50,952 bases of DNA from Thermoprotei archaeon (GCA_003650675.1 QMRH01000005.1:1-50952); one strand, 5' to 3'. Counted from the first letter of the stretch, positions 40,741 through 50,378 are shown. Made by a program: numbers and translations. Notes: a model not told the origin generated them from the sequence alone.

Positions 40741-42351
40741 CTATTTTTCAAGCTTGAAAAGCAGGTGTATGAGTTCATCGATGTCCCAGGGAACCTTTCT
40801 CGGCGGCTGTTCAACTAACTTATCTACATCCTCGTAGAATGTATCTATAACATTTACTAGACGTTCATATAGACGGTAATATTTGTCGTAGATTTGGACG
40901 TACTGGGGGTTCGGCTCGATGACATCCCTTATTCTCACGAATCTTTGGACACCATCCTTGTAACCGTCAAGAATGCCTGCTCCAACTCCTGCTAGTATGG
41001 CGTCGCCGATTAATGCGGCGTCCAGAAACTCCAGTAGAACAGCTTTTCTTCCCGTGACATCGGCCTTTATTCTAGCCCATGTCGGGGTCTTTCCGCCACC
41101 ACCCAGAAGCCTGATTTCCCGGCTTTTCACACCGAGCTCCTCCAGCACCTCAAGGATCTTCCTAATCTCGTAGGCTATACCTTCCATAAGTGCTCTGAAG
41201 ACGTGGGCCCTAGTATGATACACCGTTAACCCGAATATCAGGCCTTTGGCCTTCGGCTTCCATCTTGGCGAACGAGCACCTGCAAAGAACGGTACCACTA
41301 TTAAACCATTTGATCCGGGGGGAATGTATTCAGCCTCCATGTCCAGGTATTCGTAGGCTCTTCTCCTCGTTAAGCCAGCGAGCATACGTTCTCCCTGGGT
41401 AAACTGGTCCCTAAACCACCTCAACACGGCTCCGGCAGTCGACATACCGGCTTCAATGCTCCACTTGCCTCTAATCACGTGCACGGTCGCAACCACCCTC
41501 ATTTCTGGATCAACTATGGGTGCGTCTATCGTGGTTGCCGTCGTGGATCCAGTTCCAGTAGATTCCTCAACTTTATCGGGACCCAAGACCCCTGAACCCA
41601 AGACCTCGCATCCACGGTCTCCACCACCAGCTACTACGGGGATTCCAGGCGCAAGCCCAGTATCCCTGGCAGCCTCCTCGGTTACTTCACCCACTATCTC
41701 GTCGGAGTATCTAGGTTCTGGGAACAAGTGTCGGTATTCGGCTAAACCAAAGTCCTCGAAGAGATCGTCAGCCCATTTTAGCCTTTTTATGTTAAACAGA
41801 AGCGTTCGGGACGCTACAGACATGTCTGTAGTAGGTTGACCAGTAAGTTTATACACAAGGTAATCTTTCGGCTGCAGAGCCCATTTAGCTTTTCTCAATA
41901 CTTCAGGCAGATTCTTCTTCAACCATAGGAGCTTCGTGGCCGTGAACGTGGGGTCTACCACAAGCCCGGTTTTCTCGTATATTTCTTTAATATCAAAGTT
42001 CTCGATAATCCATTGAGCCTGTGGTATTGAACGTTTATCCAGCCATATTATAACTCTCCCTAATGCTTTGCCTTCGGAATCTACCAATGCTACGGCTTCT
42101 CTATGACTGCTAACAGATATTCCTTTAATGGATTTAGGGTCTATACCAGCTTTGCCGACGGCCTCTCTTATGACGGTTACGACGACGGTCCACCAGTCTG
42201 AGGTGTCCTGCTCTGCCCATCCCGGCTTCGGGTGATATGTCGGGTATTCCCTCGAGGCGTATGCAACTAAACGTCCAGTCTCCTCATCGAAGATAGCGGC
42301 TTTCGCTGTACTTGTTCCAAGGTCCACGCCTAGCAACAAAATGAACACCAC
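40741..42351 (-). CDS. FGGY-family carbohydrate kinase
   Basis: ATP-dependent sugar kinase, 536 residues. The phosphate-1 motif LGVDLGTSTAKAAIFDEET is at the N-terminus, VVAGGGDRGCEVLGSG and GTGSTTATT in the middle, and the adenosine motif LLGGGGKTPTWARIKADV near residue 415. It resembles xylulokinase-type members; the substrate could be a pentulose or a keto-acid of inositol breakdown. GTG 42351 lies 25-30 bases after a CTTTAAAG box (42371-42378), so it may be leaderless. Divergent from the TrmB gene. Confidence 0.85.
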   Translation of the reverse strand: MVFILLLGVDLGTSTAKAAIFDEETGRLVAYASREYPTYHPKPGWAEQDTSDWWTVVVTVIREAVGKAGIDPKSIKGISVSSHREAVALVDSEGKALGRVIIWLDKRSIPQAQWIIENFDIKEIYEKTGLVVDPTFTATKLLWLKKNLPEVLRKAKWALQPKDYLVYKLTGQPTTDMSVASRTLLFNIKRLKWADDLFEDFGLAEYRHLFPEPRYSDEIVGEVTEEAARDTGLAPGIPVVAGGGDRGCEVLGSGVLGPDKVEESTGTGSTTATTIDAPIVDPEMRVVATVHVIRGKWSIEAGMSTAGAVLRWFRDQFTQGERMLAGLTRRRAYEYLDMEAEYIPPGSNGLIVVPFFAGARSPRWKPKAKGLIFGLTVYHTRAHVFRALMEGIAYEIRKILEVLEELGVKSREIRLLGGGGKTPTWARIKADVTGRKAVLLEFLDAALIGDAILAGVGAGILDGYKDGVQRFVRIRDVIEPNPQYVQIYDKYYRLYERLVNVIDTFYEDVDKLVEQPPRKVPWDIDELIHLLFKLEK

Positions 42352-42394
42352 TTTTTTACCCTCGAAAAATCTTTAAAGTTTTTTGCATATGGTC

Positions 42395-42407
42395 TTAACT
42401 ATAAGAT
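42395..42407. promoter_or_regulatory. Possible TrmB half-site upstream of the kinase
   Basis: TTAACTATAAGAT here resembles TTACTATAAAGAT in the palindrome before the ABC operon (43814-43826). It lies upstream of the kinase TATA-like box in the divergent promoter. Only a partial match, so weak. Confidence 0.3.
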
Positions 42408-42471
42408 TTCCCATATATCAGTTGTTTTTATTGTCATGGAAACCTCTGTGAAGTCGTCGGTGAGGGAAATA

Positions 42472-42489
42472 TTTTACTATCTGATAACT
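42472..42489 (+). promoter_or_regulatory. Candidate TrmB operator before its own gene
   Basis: TTTTACTATCTGATAACT matches, at 14 of 18 positions, the reverse complement of the site at 43816-43833 before the ABC transporter operon. It lies 30 bases upstream of the TrmB TTG start and next to a TATTTAAAT box, a position suited to autoregulation. Confidence 0.45.
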
Positions 42490-42518
42490 ATTTAAATGAT
42501 ACTAAAAGGGTTAGACAG

Positions 42519-43604
42519 TTGTCTGAAAACACCTTAGGGAAAATTAGAGGAAAGATAATAGGCAAGTTAATGGAGCTGGGTTTGAGCCAAAACGAGGCTA
42601 GAGCATACGAGGCACTACTGGAGCTTGATGTCGCAGCACCACTGGATATAGCCACATTCTCTGGGATTCCAATTTCAAGAATATACTTTATTTTATCAGA
42701 ATTGGAGAAAAAGGGGCTGGTGGAGACCCAAGGGGGGAGACCGAAACTATATAGGGCGATTGACCCTGAAAAAGCCTTATACATTTTAACTGAAAAATAC
42801 TTTAAGGCGAAGGAAGAGGCGCTACATTTTATAAGTAGACTTTCCACGGAAAAACGTAGTGTGGGAAAGGGATCGTTCTGGACGATACGGGGTAGAAAGA
42901 GCATTATAGAAAGAATTAAGGATATAATAGAAGACGCATCATACTCCCTTGCAGCAGCCTCAATAGACACCTTTTTAACAACACTGAATAAAAACATTTG
43001 GAATGCAGTACAACGCGGTGTAAATACGTCGATGGTCATTTACAGTACAAACGAGTCAGCGACAACATCCCTAGTAAATAAATTCAAAAACAATGCTATG
43101 ATAAGGATTAGAAGCGTCATGGCGCCTTCTGTTTTCATAGCTGACGACAGGATAGGTATAGCCTATATTCCTGAATACCTCTATAGGGGGAGGAAAGAAA
43201 AGAGGGAGACGGCTCTTCTCATAGAGAACGAGGAATTTCTACCCATACTAGGTACATATTACCGTTACTTTTTATGGTATCCAAGTAAGCCGGTAACCTC
43301 CCCTGAAGACCTTCTTTCACGTCCACGAACCTACTGTCTATACTATAGGGCGGTCGAAGACGCTAAATTCCTTCTTTCAAGGGGTATAAAAGTCAAGGTA
43401 AAGGCGACTGGAAGATTCATAGGGGACGATAGGAAGGAGACGACGTTAGAGGGATGGATAACAGATGTGTATGAGTCACCTGACAAGATAGTGTATAATA
43501 TAACAGTTGTAACAGATGACGGCAGGAAATACGTTCTAGGAGGAAGAAGATGCGTTCTAGAGGATTTTGAAACAGAGAGAATTACGCTCATACCCAGCCA
43601 GTAA
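42519..43604 (+). CDS. TrmB-family sugar-sensing transcriptional regulator
   Basis: Regulator with an N-terminal winged helix and a C-terminal sugar-binding domain. GLSQNEARAYEALLELD and FSGIPISRIYFILSELEKKG (about residues 26-73) are the DNA-binding helices. The middle is PLD-like (WTIRGRKSIIERIKDII), and a beta-rich end follows. TTG at 42519 begins MSENTLGKI. At 361 residues it is typical. TrmB proteins control alpha-glucoside and other sugar ABC operons, and the ABC genes follow 242 bases downstream, divergent from the kinase. It probably controls both directions. Confidence 0.85.
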   Translation: MSENTLGKIRGKIIGKLMELGLSQNEARAYEALLELDVAAPLDIATFSGIPISRIYFILSELEKKGLVETQGGRPKLYRAIDPEKALYILTEKYFKAKEEALHFISRLSTEKRSVGKGSFWTIRGRKSIIERIKDIIEDASYSLAAASIDTFLTTLNKNIWNAVQRGVNTSMVIYSTNESATTSLVNKFKNNAMIRIRSVMAPSVFIADDRIGIAYIPEYLYRGRKEKRETALLIENEEFLPILGTYYRYFLWYPSKPVTSPEDLLSRPRTYCLYYRAVEDAKFLLSRGIKVKVKATGRFIGDDRKETTLEGWITDVYESPDKIVYNITVVTDDGRKYVLGGRRCVLEDFETERITLIPSQ

Positions 43605-43813
43605 CACTTTTATATAATCTCTCAGCATCCAAAACGTTTACCAACAGCATCTAATTGTTCAAATAAAAGTAGCAGTCTTACCGCTAATAATTTAATTTTC
43701 CAAAAATCTTTTACAAATGTTTTAGAAATCATTTATTTAGTTTATTTGGATTATGGCATCGTCATTTTGCATTATTAAATGTTTTGCATAATTTTTATAA
43801 GGAAGAAGAAATA

Positions 43814-43833
43814 TTACTATAAAGATAGTAAAA
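43814..43833 (-). promoter_or_regulatory. Candidate TrmB operator before the ABC operon
   Basis: TTACTAT-AAAG-ATAGTAA (43814-43831) is a perfect 7-base inverted repeat with a 4-base spacer. It lies between the ATTTTTATAAGG TATA box (about 43790-43801) and the substrate-binding protein start, where binding would block transcription. The same motif appears upstream of the TrmB gene. Confidence 0.5.
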
Positions 43834-43846
43834 AAGGGGGCAAGTT

Positions 43847-45331
43847 ATGTCTGAAAAAACAACCTACCTTATTATCGGGATTATTGTCGGTATTCTTATT
43901 GGCGCTGCAATAGGATACGCTGTAGCACCTAAAGGAGTTCCACTAGAGGAGTATAATGCCCTAAAAAGCGAAAACGATCAGCTAAAAAGCCAGGTTACAA
44001 GTCTTACACAGGAGCTTCAATCCCTTAAAAACAAGTATATAAAAATAACAGCATGGAGCGCTGGGTCACCAGTAGACTACTATAGAGCCGAAAACCTGAA
44101 GAGTGCTGCTAAAATCCTTGAAAACCTCCTTAGGGTACTAGGCATAAACGTGACCATAGAAGTCGATTCATACTATGAACATGTGTCCGACTGGGGTGCC
44201 TGGAAGAGCAAATTCGTTGCCGCATTCGAAGCCGGTGAAGCCCCGGACATAATATCAGGTATCGATATGGTTGAAGCTGCCGAAGCCGGTTGGATCATAT
44301 CCTTAGATGAATATGTAAACAAGTATGAGGATCTTCTCGCCGACATACCAAGTCATCTCTGGGATGCAGTAAAGTATAAGGGTAAGATATGGGGTGTTCC
44401 CCAGGACGTTGCAAGCCAAGTATTCTACTTTAGAAAGGACGTGTTGAGGAAGCTTGGATGGAGCGAAGACGAGATTAACGCCCTGCCATCCAAAATAATG
44501 AGTGGAGAAATCACATGGGATGATCTTGCTGCCATAGCTAAGGAGGCTATGGACAAAGGTCTTGTAGAGTGGGGCTTCTATCATAGGCCGAACTGGGGTA
44601 CAAGTCTAGAGATACCCTACTACCTGGCTGGCGGCGAGTTCTATGATCTAGAAACAGGTAAACTTGTAATCGATAAAAGTGCGTTAAAGGACATGTACAC
44701 CCTCTTCTATAAGCTTGCACAGCAATACAAGGTGTTGCCCACCACTATGATAGGTACAAGCTGGAGAGAAATACATATGGGCTTTGTAAACGGCAGGGTC
44801 TTATTCTGGCTTGGCGGAAGCTGGCACTGGGGTGAATGGCAGAAAGTAGAGTACCATGAGCAACTTGGAAAACTTCCAGAGGAATACGAGTGGGAGAATA
44901 TAGGTTTCGCACCTTACCCGGCACTGGAGAAGGGCGGTACCCCTCTGGTCACGGTCGGTCCATGGAAATACTATGTCGTAAGTACATCGAAATACCCGGA
45001 GATAGCATTCCTGCTCTGCTTCTTTGCATCGACACCACCATACGACACCAACCACGCTATAACAAGTAGCCACCTGCCAGTACGCTATTCAACGGTAAAC
45101 TATCCGCCCTTCGTGGAGAAAGGTGGCTTCCTGTACAAGGTAAGCACCTTCGCCTCAAAATACGGAGTAAGCAAGCCAGTACTCCATCCCAAGTGGGGTT
45201 CACTCAAGGACATACTGTTAGAATATTTAGTGAAAGTTGAGAAGGGAGAGGTAACACCTGACCAGGCTGTGGAGGCAATCGTAAACGCTGCCAAGGCAGA
45301 GCTCGGAGACCAGCTACTGGTGAGAGAGTAG
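43847..45331 (+). CDS. ABC sugar transporter substrate-binding protein
   Basis: Extracellular solute-binding protein, 494 residues, of the MalE-like family 1. An N-terminal membrane helix (YLIIGIIVGILIGAAIGYAV, about 7-26) without a lipobox cysteine is followed by a short coiled coil (EEYNALKSENDQLKSQVTSL) and then the binding domain. The protein is thus anchored by its helix, not by a lipid. Segments such as PQDVASQVFYFRKDVLRKLG and HITSSHLPVRYS-like ends fit the family. It starts the operon just after the TrmB-like operator, with GGGGGCAAG before ATG. Confidence 0.9.
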   Translation: MSEKTTYLIIGIIVGILIGAAIGYAVAPKGVPLEEYNALKSENDQLKSQVTSLTQELQSLKNKYIKITAWSAGSPVDYYRAENLKSAAKILENLLRVLGINVTIEVDSYYEHVSDWGAWKSKFVAAFEAGEAPDIISGIDMVEAAEAGWIISLDEYVNKYEDLLADIPSHLWDAVKYKGKIWGVPQDVASQVFYFRKDVLRKLGWSEDEINALPSKIMSGEITWDDLAAIAKEAMDKGLVEWGFYHRPNWGTSLEIPYYLAGGEFYDLETGKLVIDKSALKDMYTLFYKLAQQYKVLPTTMIGTSWREIHMGFVNGRVLFWLGGSWHWGEWQKVEYHEQLGKLPEEYEWENIGFAPYPALEKGGTPLVTVGPWKYYVVSTSKYPEIAFLLCFFASTPPYDTNHAITSSHLPVRYSTVNYPPFVEKGGFLYKVSTFASKYGVSKPVLHPKWGSLKDILLEYLVKVEKGEVTPDQAVEAIVNAAKAELGDQLLVRE

Positions 45332-45353
45332 AAGGTCTAGAGAGGTTTAAAAA

Positions 45354-46349
45354 ATGTCAAATATTTTTTCTTTCCCTCCTTTTTTCGAGAAATTTGTTAG
45401 GAAACTAAAGGAACTTAAGTTTAAAATTCCTGTACGCTTTTTAAGGAAAGCATTACCATATATATTCATACTTCCATTTTTCGGCTATATAATGCTTACA
45501 TGGATAGCGCCAGTTATAATTACCATCGTTTTATCGTTTACTAAAACTCAATGGACTATAACCAGGATGGAGTTTTCTGGGCTTGAAAATTACTTCAGGA
45601 TATTTACACGCGACATATTCGTCTTCAGTGCTCTCCGGGTAACAGTGCTCTATGTTTCTTCTGTGCTTATGATAAACGCTTTCTTCAGCCTACTCTTGGC
45701 AATACTAGTAACATACTTCGTCAGAAACGAAAGTGTAGCGGCGGCCATTAGGTTAGCATGGCTGATACCAAGGATAACCCCAGCAGTAATATACGCCCTA
45801 CTATGGAGGTGGTTTATAGATCCGCGGATAGGTCTTTTAAACAAGATGCTCAGCATGTTTAATCTACCTGCCCCTCATGACTGGCTTCTAACGGCACCAT
45901 ATTCGCAGATATTGATGATAGTTGTCAACGGCTATGTCGGTGCATCCTTTGGAATGATAATATATTCGGCGGCCATAACATCCATACCAAGAGAATTGTT
46001 TTACGCTGCATCTATAGACGGTGCATCCGATCTACAGGTCATCAGACACATAATAGTGCCTCTCTTAAAGTGGCCGATTTTCTTTGTCACGGTATGGCAA
46101 ACCTTAAGCCTGATATCATCCTATGAACATATACTAGCTTTATGGGCAGGCGGGGCTGGTGTAGCTAGGGCTGCTGGGGTAGAGGTGTGGGCACTCTACG
46201 CATATTCGAGGGCATTCTATTCGGCGGAGTACGGTTACGGTGCAGCCCTTTCAGTATTCCTCGTGATAATAGGTTTGGTCTTCATTGTAATATTCTTCAA
46301 GATATTCGGGTTCGAGAGGATGATGCAGCCATCAAAGGTGGAGGTGTAG
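45354..46349 (+). CDS. ABC sugar transporter permease, MalF type
   Basis: Inner-membrane permease of the CUT1 family. Six hydrophobic segments are visible, from YIFILPFFGYIMLTWIAP near residue 35 to the helix before the C-terminus. The EAA loop is ELFYAASIDGASDLQVIRHI, which contacts the ATPase. At 331 residues it is normal. The gene follows the binding-protein gene by 22 bases and precedes the second permease by 2 bases. Confidence 0.9.
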   Translation: MSNIFSFPPFFEKFVRKLKELKFKIPVRFLRKALPYIFILPFFGYIMLTWIAPVIITIVLSFTKTQWTITRMEFSGLENYFRIFTRDIFVFSALRVTVLYVSSVLMINAFFSLLLAILVTYFVRNESVAAAIRLAWLIPRITPAVIYALLWRWFIDPRIGLLNKMLSMFNLPAPHDWLLTAPYSQILMIVVNGYVGASFGMIIYSAAITSIPRELFYAASIDGASDLQVIRHIIVPLLKWPIFFVTVWQTLSLISSYEHILALWAGGAGVARAAGVEVWALYAYSRAFYSAEYGYGAALSVFLVIIGLVFIVIFFKIFGFERMMQPSKVEV

Positions 46350-46351
46350 AC

Positions 46352-47251
46352 ATGATGAACGGGAATTCAAGCTACAAATCCAAGATTAGGAGGGCGCGTA
46401 TACGAAGATGGATAACAATAATAGTTGTCTACTCAATACTCTTGATACCGTTAACCCCTATCCTACTGATGGTCGGCTGGCTTGTGGCACAAAGTATCAG
46501 CAAGGGCCCTGCCATTGGCATAATACCTAACGGCTTTACCTTGGAGAACTTCAGGTTCCTTTGGGCGCCTATAAGATTCGGTTTATCGGAGTATCCGAAC
46601 ATCTGGCCTTTGGTAATGAACTCGCTTCTACTGGCGCTAGGTACAACAGCCTTCGAAATACCTGTAGCTGCACTTGCCGGCTACGTGCTCTCAAGAATGG
46701 AGTTTCGAGGTAGGATGGCGACAATGAAGCTCATAGTTGCGTTACACGCCTTCCCCGGAGTAATCCTCCTGATAGCTCTCTTCTACATCCTAAACAGGAT
46801 AGGACTCTACGGTAAAGGTCTACTAACCCTTCTGGGTGTAGCTTTAATCAAGGCGGGGCTAGGAGTACCCATGGACACGTGGATCCTAAAGGGATTTTTT
46901 GATGGCATACCATGGGAGCTTGAATGGGCTGCCATGGTTGATGGATCTACAAGGTTCCAGACGTGGAGGAAGATACTACTACCCATCGTTGCTCCCGGTA
47001 TATCTGCGGTAGCATTATTCTCGTTCATGGGCGGATGGGGTGAATTCCTAATAGCCTATACTTACATTAAAAGAAAAGAGTTTTATCCTCTTTCAGTGTT
47101 CCTATACAGCGTGATCGGTGAATTCGTCTACGTGGACTGGGGGTTGCTGGCAGCGGTAGCTCTGTTTTACATGTTGCCAGTATTAATATTCTATGCATTG
47201 GCGCAGAAAACCCTACTTAAATTACAGCTGGTTGGCGCTGTAAAGGGATAA
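46352..47251 (+). CDS. ABC sugar transporter permease, MalG type
   Basis: Second CUT1 permease. The real start is ATG 46352 (or 46355) after GGAGGTG at 46339-46345; the upstream frame overlaps the first permease and is not used. It begins MMNGNSSYKSKIRRARIRRW with a basic cytoplasmic end and six membrane helices. The EAA loop is PWELEWAAMVDGSTRFQTWR. About 299 residues, usual for MalG-like proteins. Confidence 0.9.
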   Translation: MMNGNSSYKSKIRRARIRRWITIIVVYSILLIPLTPILLMVGWLVAQSISKGPAIGIIPNGFTLENFRFLWAPIRFGLSEYPNIWPLVMNSLLLALGTTAFEIPVAALAGYVLSRMEFRGRMATMKLIVALHAFPGVILLIALFYILNRIGLYGKGLLTLLGVALIKAGLGVPMDTWILKGFFDGIPWELEWAAMVDGSTRFQTWRKILLPIVAPGISAVALFSFMGGWGEFLIAYTYIKRKEFYPLSVFLYSVIGEFVYVDWGLLAAVALFYMLPVLIFYALAQKTLLKLQLVGAVKG

Positions 47252-47281
47252 TAATCTAGATAAATTAAGGCAGGGTAGGCT

Positions 47282-48334
47282 ATGATAGAGGAGAAATTAT
47301 ACAGAAAACAGGAGAACATGCTTAGAAAGCTACGTGGCGTAAGGAAGCCCTTGGTCGAAGACATCTTTAAAAGGGTGGCCTATCTAGGTCCAGAAGATTT
47401 CAAAGTTGCTGGCTACAAGCGGACTAAACCTGTAGCCGTCTTCAATCCCGGGGCTCTACTACATAACGATAGGCTTCTACTGTTCCCGCGTATGATATTC
47501 GACTACTATAAATACGTCTCAAGTATAGGTTTCGTCGAGATAAAAATAGATGATCTACTCGACAACAGCCTTGAAACACCTATAGAGGCCCGTATCCTAA
47601 TGTGGCCCAGGAGGCTATGGGAGTTTCTTGGAAGCGAGGATCCAAGGGCATTCTACAACAAGGGGTCATACTACCTGCTGTACACCGGAAAAGGGTTTTA
47701 TCTCGATGACAGGAACTACTATAGAAGGGATGTGCTAGCGTTTGTGGAGTACGATTCTAGCTGGAAACTGCTTAGGAAAGGATACTTTACCATATCAGAG
47801 GGCAACGAAACCTTCATCCCTCAATCAAACAAGGATAGTGCGTTTATTAAGATAGAGGGTGATAAAGCCGTTCTCCTAACTAGACCAGAAATAAGGGGGA
47901 AACACGTCTGCTGGCGGTGTGTAGCACGGCTCTCCGATCTAACCATTGACGGTGAAACCCTCGAACCTATACTAGTTTACGAAGAATGGGAGCTAAAGGT
48001 TGGGTGGTCCACCAACACAGTTAAGCTTTCCAGCAACGAGTACCTGGTAGGATGGCATGGCGTTATATTGACGGACTACGCGTACCGGGATGGATTCGCA
48101 ATTGTCAGCGAGGAGGGAGAATTGCTGGCGGTCAGCAACTACCTTCTTTCGCCTCAAGGGCTTACGGAAGAATACGGCGACAGGTCGCTGGTGATCTTCG
48201 GAGACGGTTTAGTAAAGTACAAGGAGTTGCTGATATGGGTTGGCGGGGTCAGCGACTATGCAATAGGATTTTTTGTCGCGGAGCTGGATAAAGTATTGGA
48301 GAAGATGAGGTGGGTGAAGGGACATGTTACATAG
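47282..48334 (+). CDS. GH130-like glycoside phosphorylase
   Basis: Five-bladed beta-propeller protein of the GH130 group, whose members phosphorolyse beta-mannosides. Segments NPGALLHNDRLLLFPR, EDPRAFYNKGSYYLLYTG, VGWSTNTVKLSSNEYLVGWH and SLVIFGDGLVKYKELLIWVG follow the family pattern of repeated W/G-rich blades; the Asp in EDPRAF corresponds to the catalytic-Asp region. It is embedded between the permease and ATPase genes, so it probably acts on the imported sugar. No signal peptide. Specificity is unknown; hydrolytic members also exist. Confidence 0.7.
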   Translation: MIEEKLYRKQENMLRKLRGVRKPLVEDIFKRVAYLGPEDFKVAGYKRTKPVAVFNPGALLHNDRLLLFPRMIFDYYKYVSSIGFVEIKIDDLLDNSLETPIEARILMWPRRLWEFLGSEDPRAFYNKGSYYLLYTGKGFYLDDRNYYRRDVLAFVEYDSSWKLLRKGYFTISEGNETFIPQSNKDSAFIKIEGDKAVLLTRPEIRGKHVCWRCVARLSDLTIDGETLEPILVYEEWELKVGWSTNTVKLSSNEYLVGWHGVILTDYAYRDGFAIVSEEGELLAVSNYLLSPQGLTEEYGDRSLVIFGDGLVKYKELLIWVGGVSDYAIGFFVAELDKVLEKMRWVKGHVT

Positions 48335-48400
48335 GTTGTTACTTAAATGGACTAATTTTTTAAGGAAAATTAGACATTTTTTTAGAGGGGAGGATGTAAA

Positions 48401-49483
48401 ATGGTAAGCGTTAAACTTGAGAATCTATCGAAGTATTTCGGGAAGGTAAAGGCGGTAGACAACCTTAATCTCGAGATAAGGGACGGAGAACTTGTTGCAC
48501 TTCTAGGACCCAGCGGCTGCGGCAAAACAACCACCCTTCTAATGGTGGCTGGCATATATAGGCCGACATTTGGCTACATATACTTTGATAAAGATATAGT
48601 AAACGACCTTCCACCTAAAGACAGGAATATAGGAATGGTGTTCCAGAACTACGCCCTCTACCCGCACATGAAGGTATATGATAACATTGCTTTCCCCCTG
48701 AAATTAAAGAAGCTCCCAAAAAAGGAAATAGATAAGAAGATAAAGGAGGTTGCCCGCCTCCTGAGGATAGAGAATCTCCTCGACAGGAAGCCAGGCCAGT
48801 TAAGTGGTGGACAACAGCAGAGGGTTGCACTGGCCCGTGCTCTAGCAAAAGAGCCTCAATTATTTTTAATGGACGAACCGTTAAGCAACCTCGATGCGAA
48901 ACTCAGGGTTGTGATGAGAGCTGAACTCAAAAAACTCCAGAAGGAACTTGGAATAACCACCATATACGTTACCCACGACCAGGTGGAAGCTATGACTATG
49001 GCCGATAGGATAGCTGTACTGAACGAGGGGAAGCTACAACAATATGGGGAGCCAAACGAACTCTACAACAAGCCTGCAAACGTTTTCGTAGCCGGATTCA
49101 TAGGTAGCCCCCCAATGAACTTTATAGAGGGAAGCCTAGTAGAAAGGGAAGAGGAGATAGTGGTAGACTTTGGACCTTTTTCGCTTAAACTTCTAGCCGA
49201 CATTGCAACCATTCTCAGAAACCAGGGTGCTTCAGGAGAAATAATATTCGGCGTCAGGCCCGAAGACGTGATTATAGGGGAAGGAGAAATAGAAGGGGAG
49301 GTGTACGTCGTGGAACCATTAGGCAAAGACGTAATAGTACATGTAAATGTTGGAGATAAAACGATGATACGGGCCTTAACTTCAACGGATAAGGCGCCGA
49401 AAATGGGTGAAAAGATTAAACTAGGGTTCAACATGGATAAAATACACATCTTTGATAAAAAGACTAGTAAAGCGTACATCTAG
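48401..49483 (+). CDS. ABC sugar transporter ATPase, MalK/MsmK type
   Basis: Energises the importer. Walker A GPSGCGKTT (about 36-44), signature LSGGQQQRVALARALA, Walker B LFLMDEPLSNLD and the switch TIYVTHDQ are intact. The C-terminal third is the OB-fold regulatory domain of sugar importers (VRPEDVIIGEGEI). At 360 residues it is full length. It follows the GH130-like gene by 66 bases with GGGGAGGATG just before ATG. Confidence 0.95.
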   Translation: MVSVKLENLSKYFGKVKAVDNLNLEIRDGELVALLGPSGCGKTTTLLMVAGIYRPTFGYIYFDKDIVNDLPPKDRNIGMVFQNYALYPHMKVYDNIAFPLKLKKLPKKEIDKKIKEVARLLRIENLLDRKPGQLSGGQQQRVALARALAKEPQLFLMDEPLSNLDAKLRVVMRAELKKLQKELGITTIYVTHDQVEAMTMADRIAVLNEGKLQQYGEPNELYNKPANVFVAGFIGSPPMNFIEGSLVEREEEIVVDFGPFSLKLLADIATILRNQGASGEIIFGVRPEDVIIGEGEIEGEVYVVEPLGKDVIVHVNVGDKTMIRALTSTDKAPKMGEKIKLGFNMDKIHIFDKKTSKAYI

Positions 49484-49544
49484 CAACAGTAATTAAGATC
49501 CTTTTACTCAAAGCCGGGAGATCCTGACTGGAGGCGGCGGACCC

Positions 49545-50378
49545 TTGTTTAAACTAGCGGTAGCAGTTACGTTAGAAGAGGCTCGTTTTAACGCGGTTGC
49601 CAAAGCTAAATCCCTAGAAGAAGTAGCTACATTAGTCAATAGGTATGGTTTCGATGGAATAGAGATATCTATCATAGATCCAAAGACTCTAGACACCACA
49701 TACGTGAAGAAAATTCTAGCAGAATCTGGGCTTGAAATACCAGCCCTTAGCACAGGTCTCAACTACATTCATTTAGGACTTAGCCTCACCTCTTCAAACC
49801 GAGAGAAACGAGAACTTGCAGTAAAACGCCTACTAGAGTTTATTGATTTAGCGGAACGATTAGAGGCTGGCGTTGTAATCGGACTTATAAGAGGATGTAT
49901 CGAGGAGGGGCAAAGCAGGGAGGAAGCCTATAAACTCATGATCAAGGGTCTCCGAAAAATATGCGCATACTCGGAGCAGAAGGATGTACAGTTGTTCTTC
50001 GAACCCATAAACCGTTATGAAACAAATTTGATAAATACGGTAGAGGAAAGCTTAAATGTCTTGGAGGAAGTCGAATCCCCTGTGCTTAAACTTCTCTTAG
50101 ACACATTCCATATGAATATCGAAGAACCTAAAATAGAGGAATCGATACGGAAGGCTTCAAGGAAAATAGGGCACGTCCACGTAGCAGACAGTAATAGACT
50201 TGCACCTGGCATGGGACACCTTGATTTTCATGCGATTTTAACGGCGCTCAAAGACGCGGGATATAACGGATATCTTTCGGCAGAAGTCATGATTAAACCC
50301 TCCCTAGAAAAAGTCCTCCAAACAACAGGTAGCACCCTGAAACCTCTGATAAAAAACTGTTTTAAGGGCAGTCCTTGA
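49545..50378 (+). CDS. Xylose-isomerase-like TIM-barrel epimerase
   Basis: A second member of the sugar phosphate isomerase/epimerase superfamily, 277 residues, likely acting on the imported substrate. Metal-ligand segments are VQLFFEPINRYE (Glu), LLLDTFHMNIEEP (Asp and His), IGHVHVADSNR (His) and YLSAEVMIKP (Glu). This is the arrangement of tagatose-3-epimerase and inosose-isomerase type enzymes. TTG 49545 has GGAGG at 49530-49534. It lies between the ABC ATPase and the dehydrogenase, all on the plus strand. Confidence 0.82.
   Translation: MFKLAVAVTLEEARFNAVAKAKSLEEVATLVNRYGFDGIEISIIDPKTLDTTYVKKILAESGLEIPALSTGLNYIHLGLSLTSSNREKRELAVKRLLEFIDLAERLEAGVVIGLIRGCIEEGQSREEAYKLMIKGLRKICAYSEQKDVQLFFEPINRYETNLINTVEESLNVLEEVESPVLKLLLDTFHMNIEEPKIEESIRKASRKIGHVHVADSNRLAPGMGHLDFHAILTALKDAGYNGYLSAEVMIKPSLEKVLQTTGSTLKPLIKNCFKGSP

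Noticed and set aside
40178-40837. Plus-strand frame of 219 codons over the epimerase and kinase ends
   Set aside because: Antisense to two clear enzyme genes; composition is that of a shadow frame.
41456-41839. Plus-strand frame of 127 codons inside the FGGY kinase
   Set aside because: Antisense to the conserved kinase core with no supporting start signal.
46187-46351. Extended N-terminus of the second permease
   Set aside because: It would overlap the first permease by 163 bases; ATG 46352 follows a strong GGAGGTG site and gives a normal MalG-like start.
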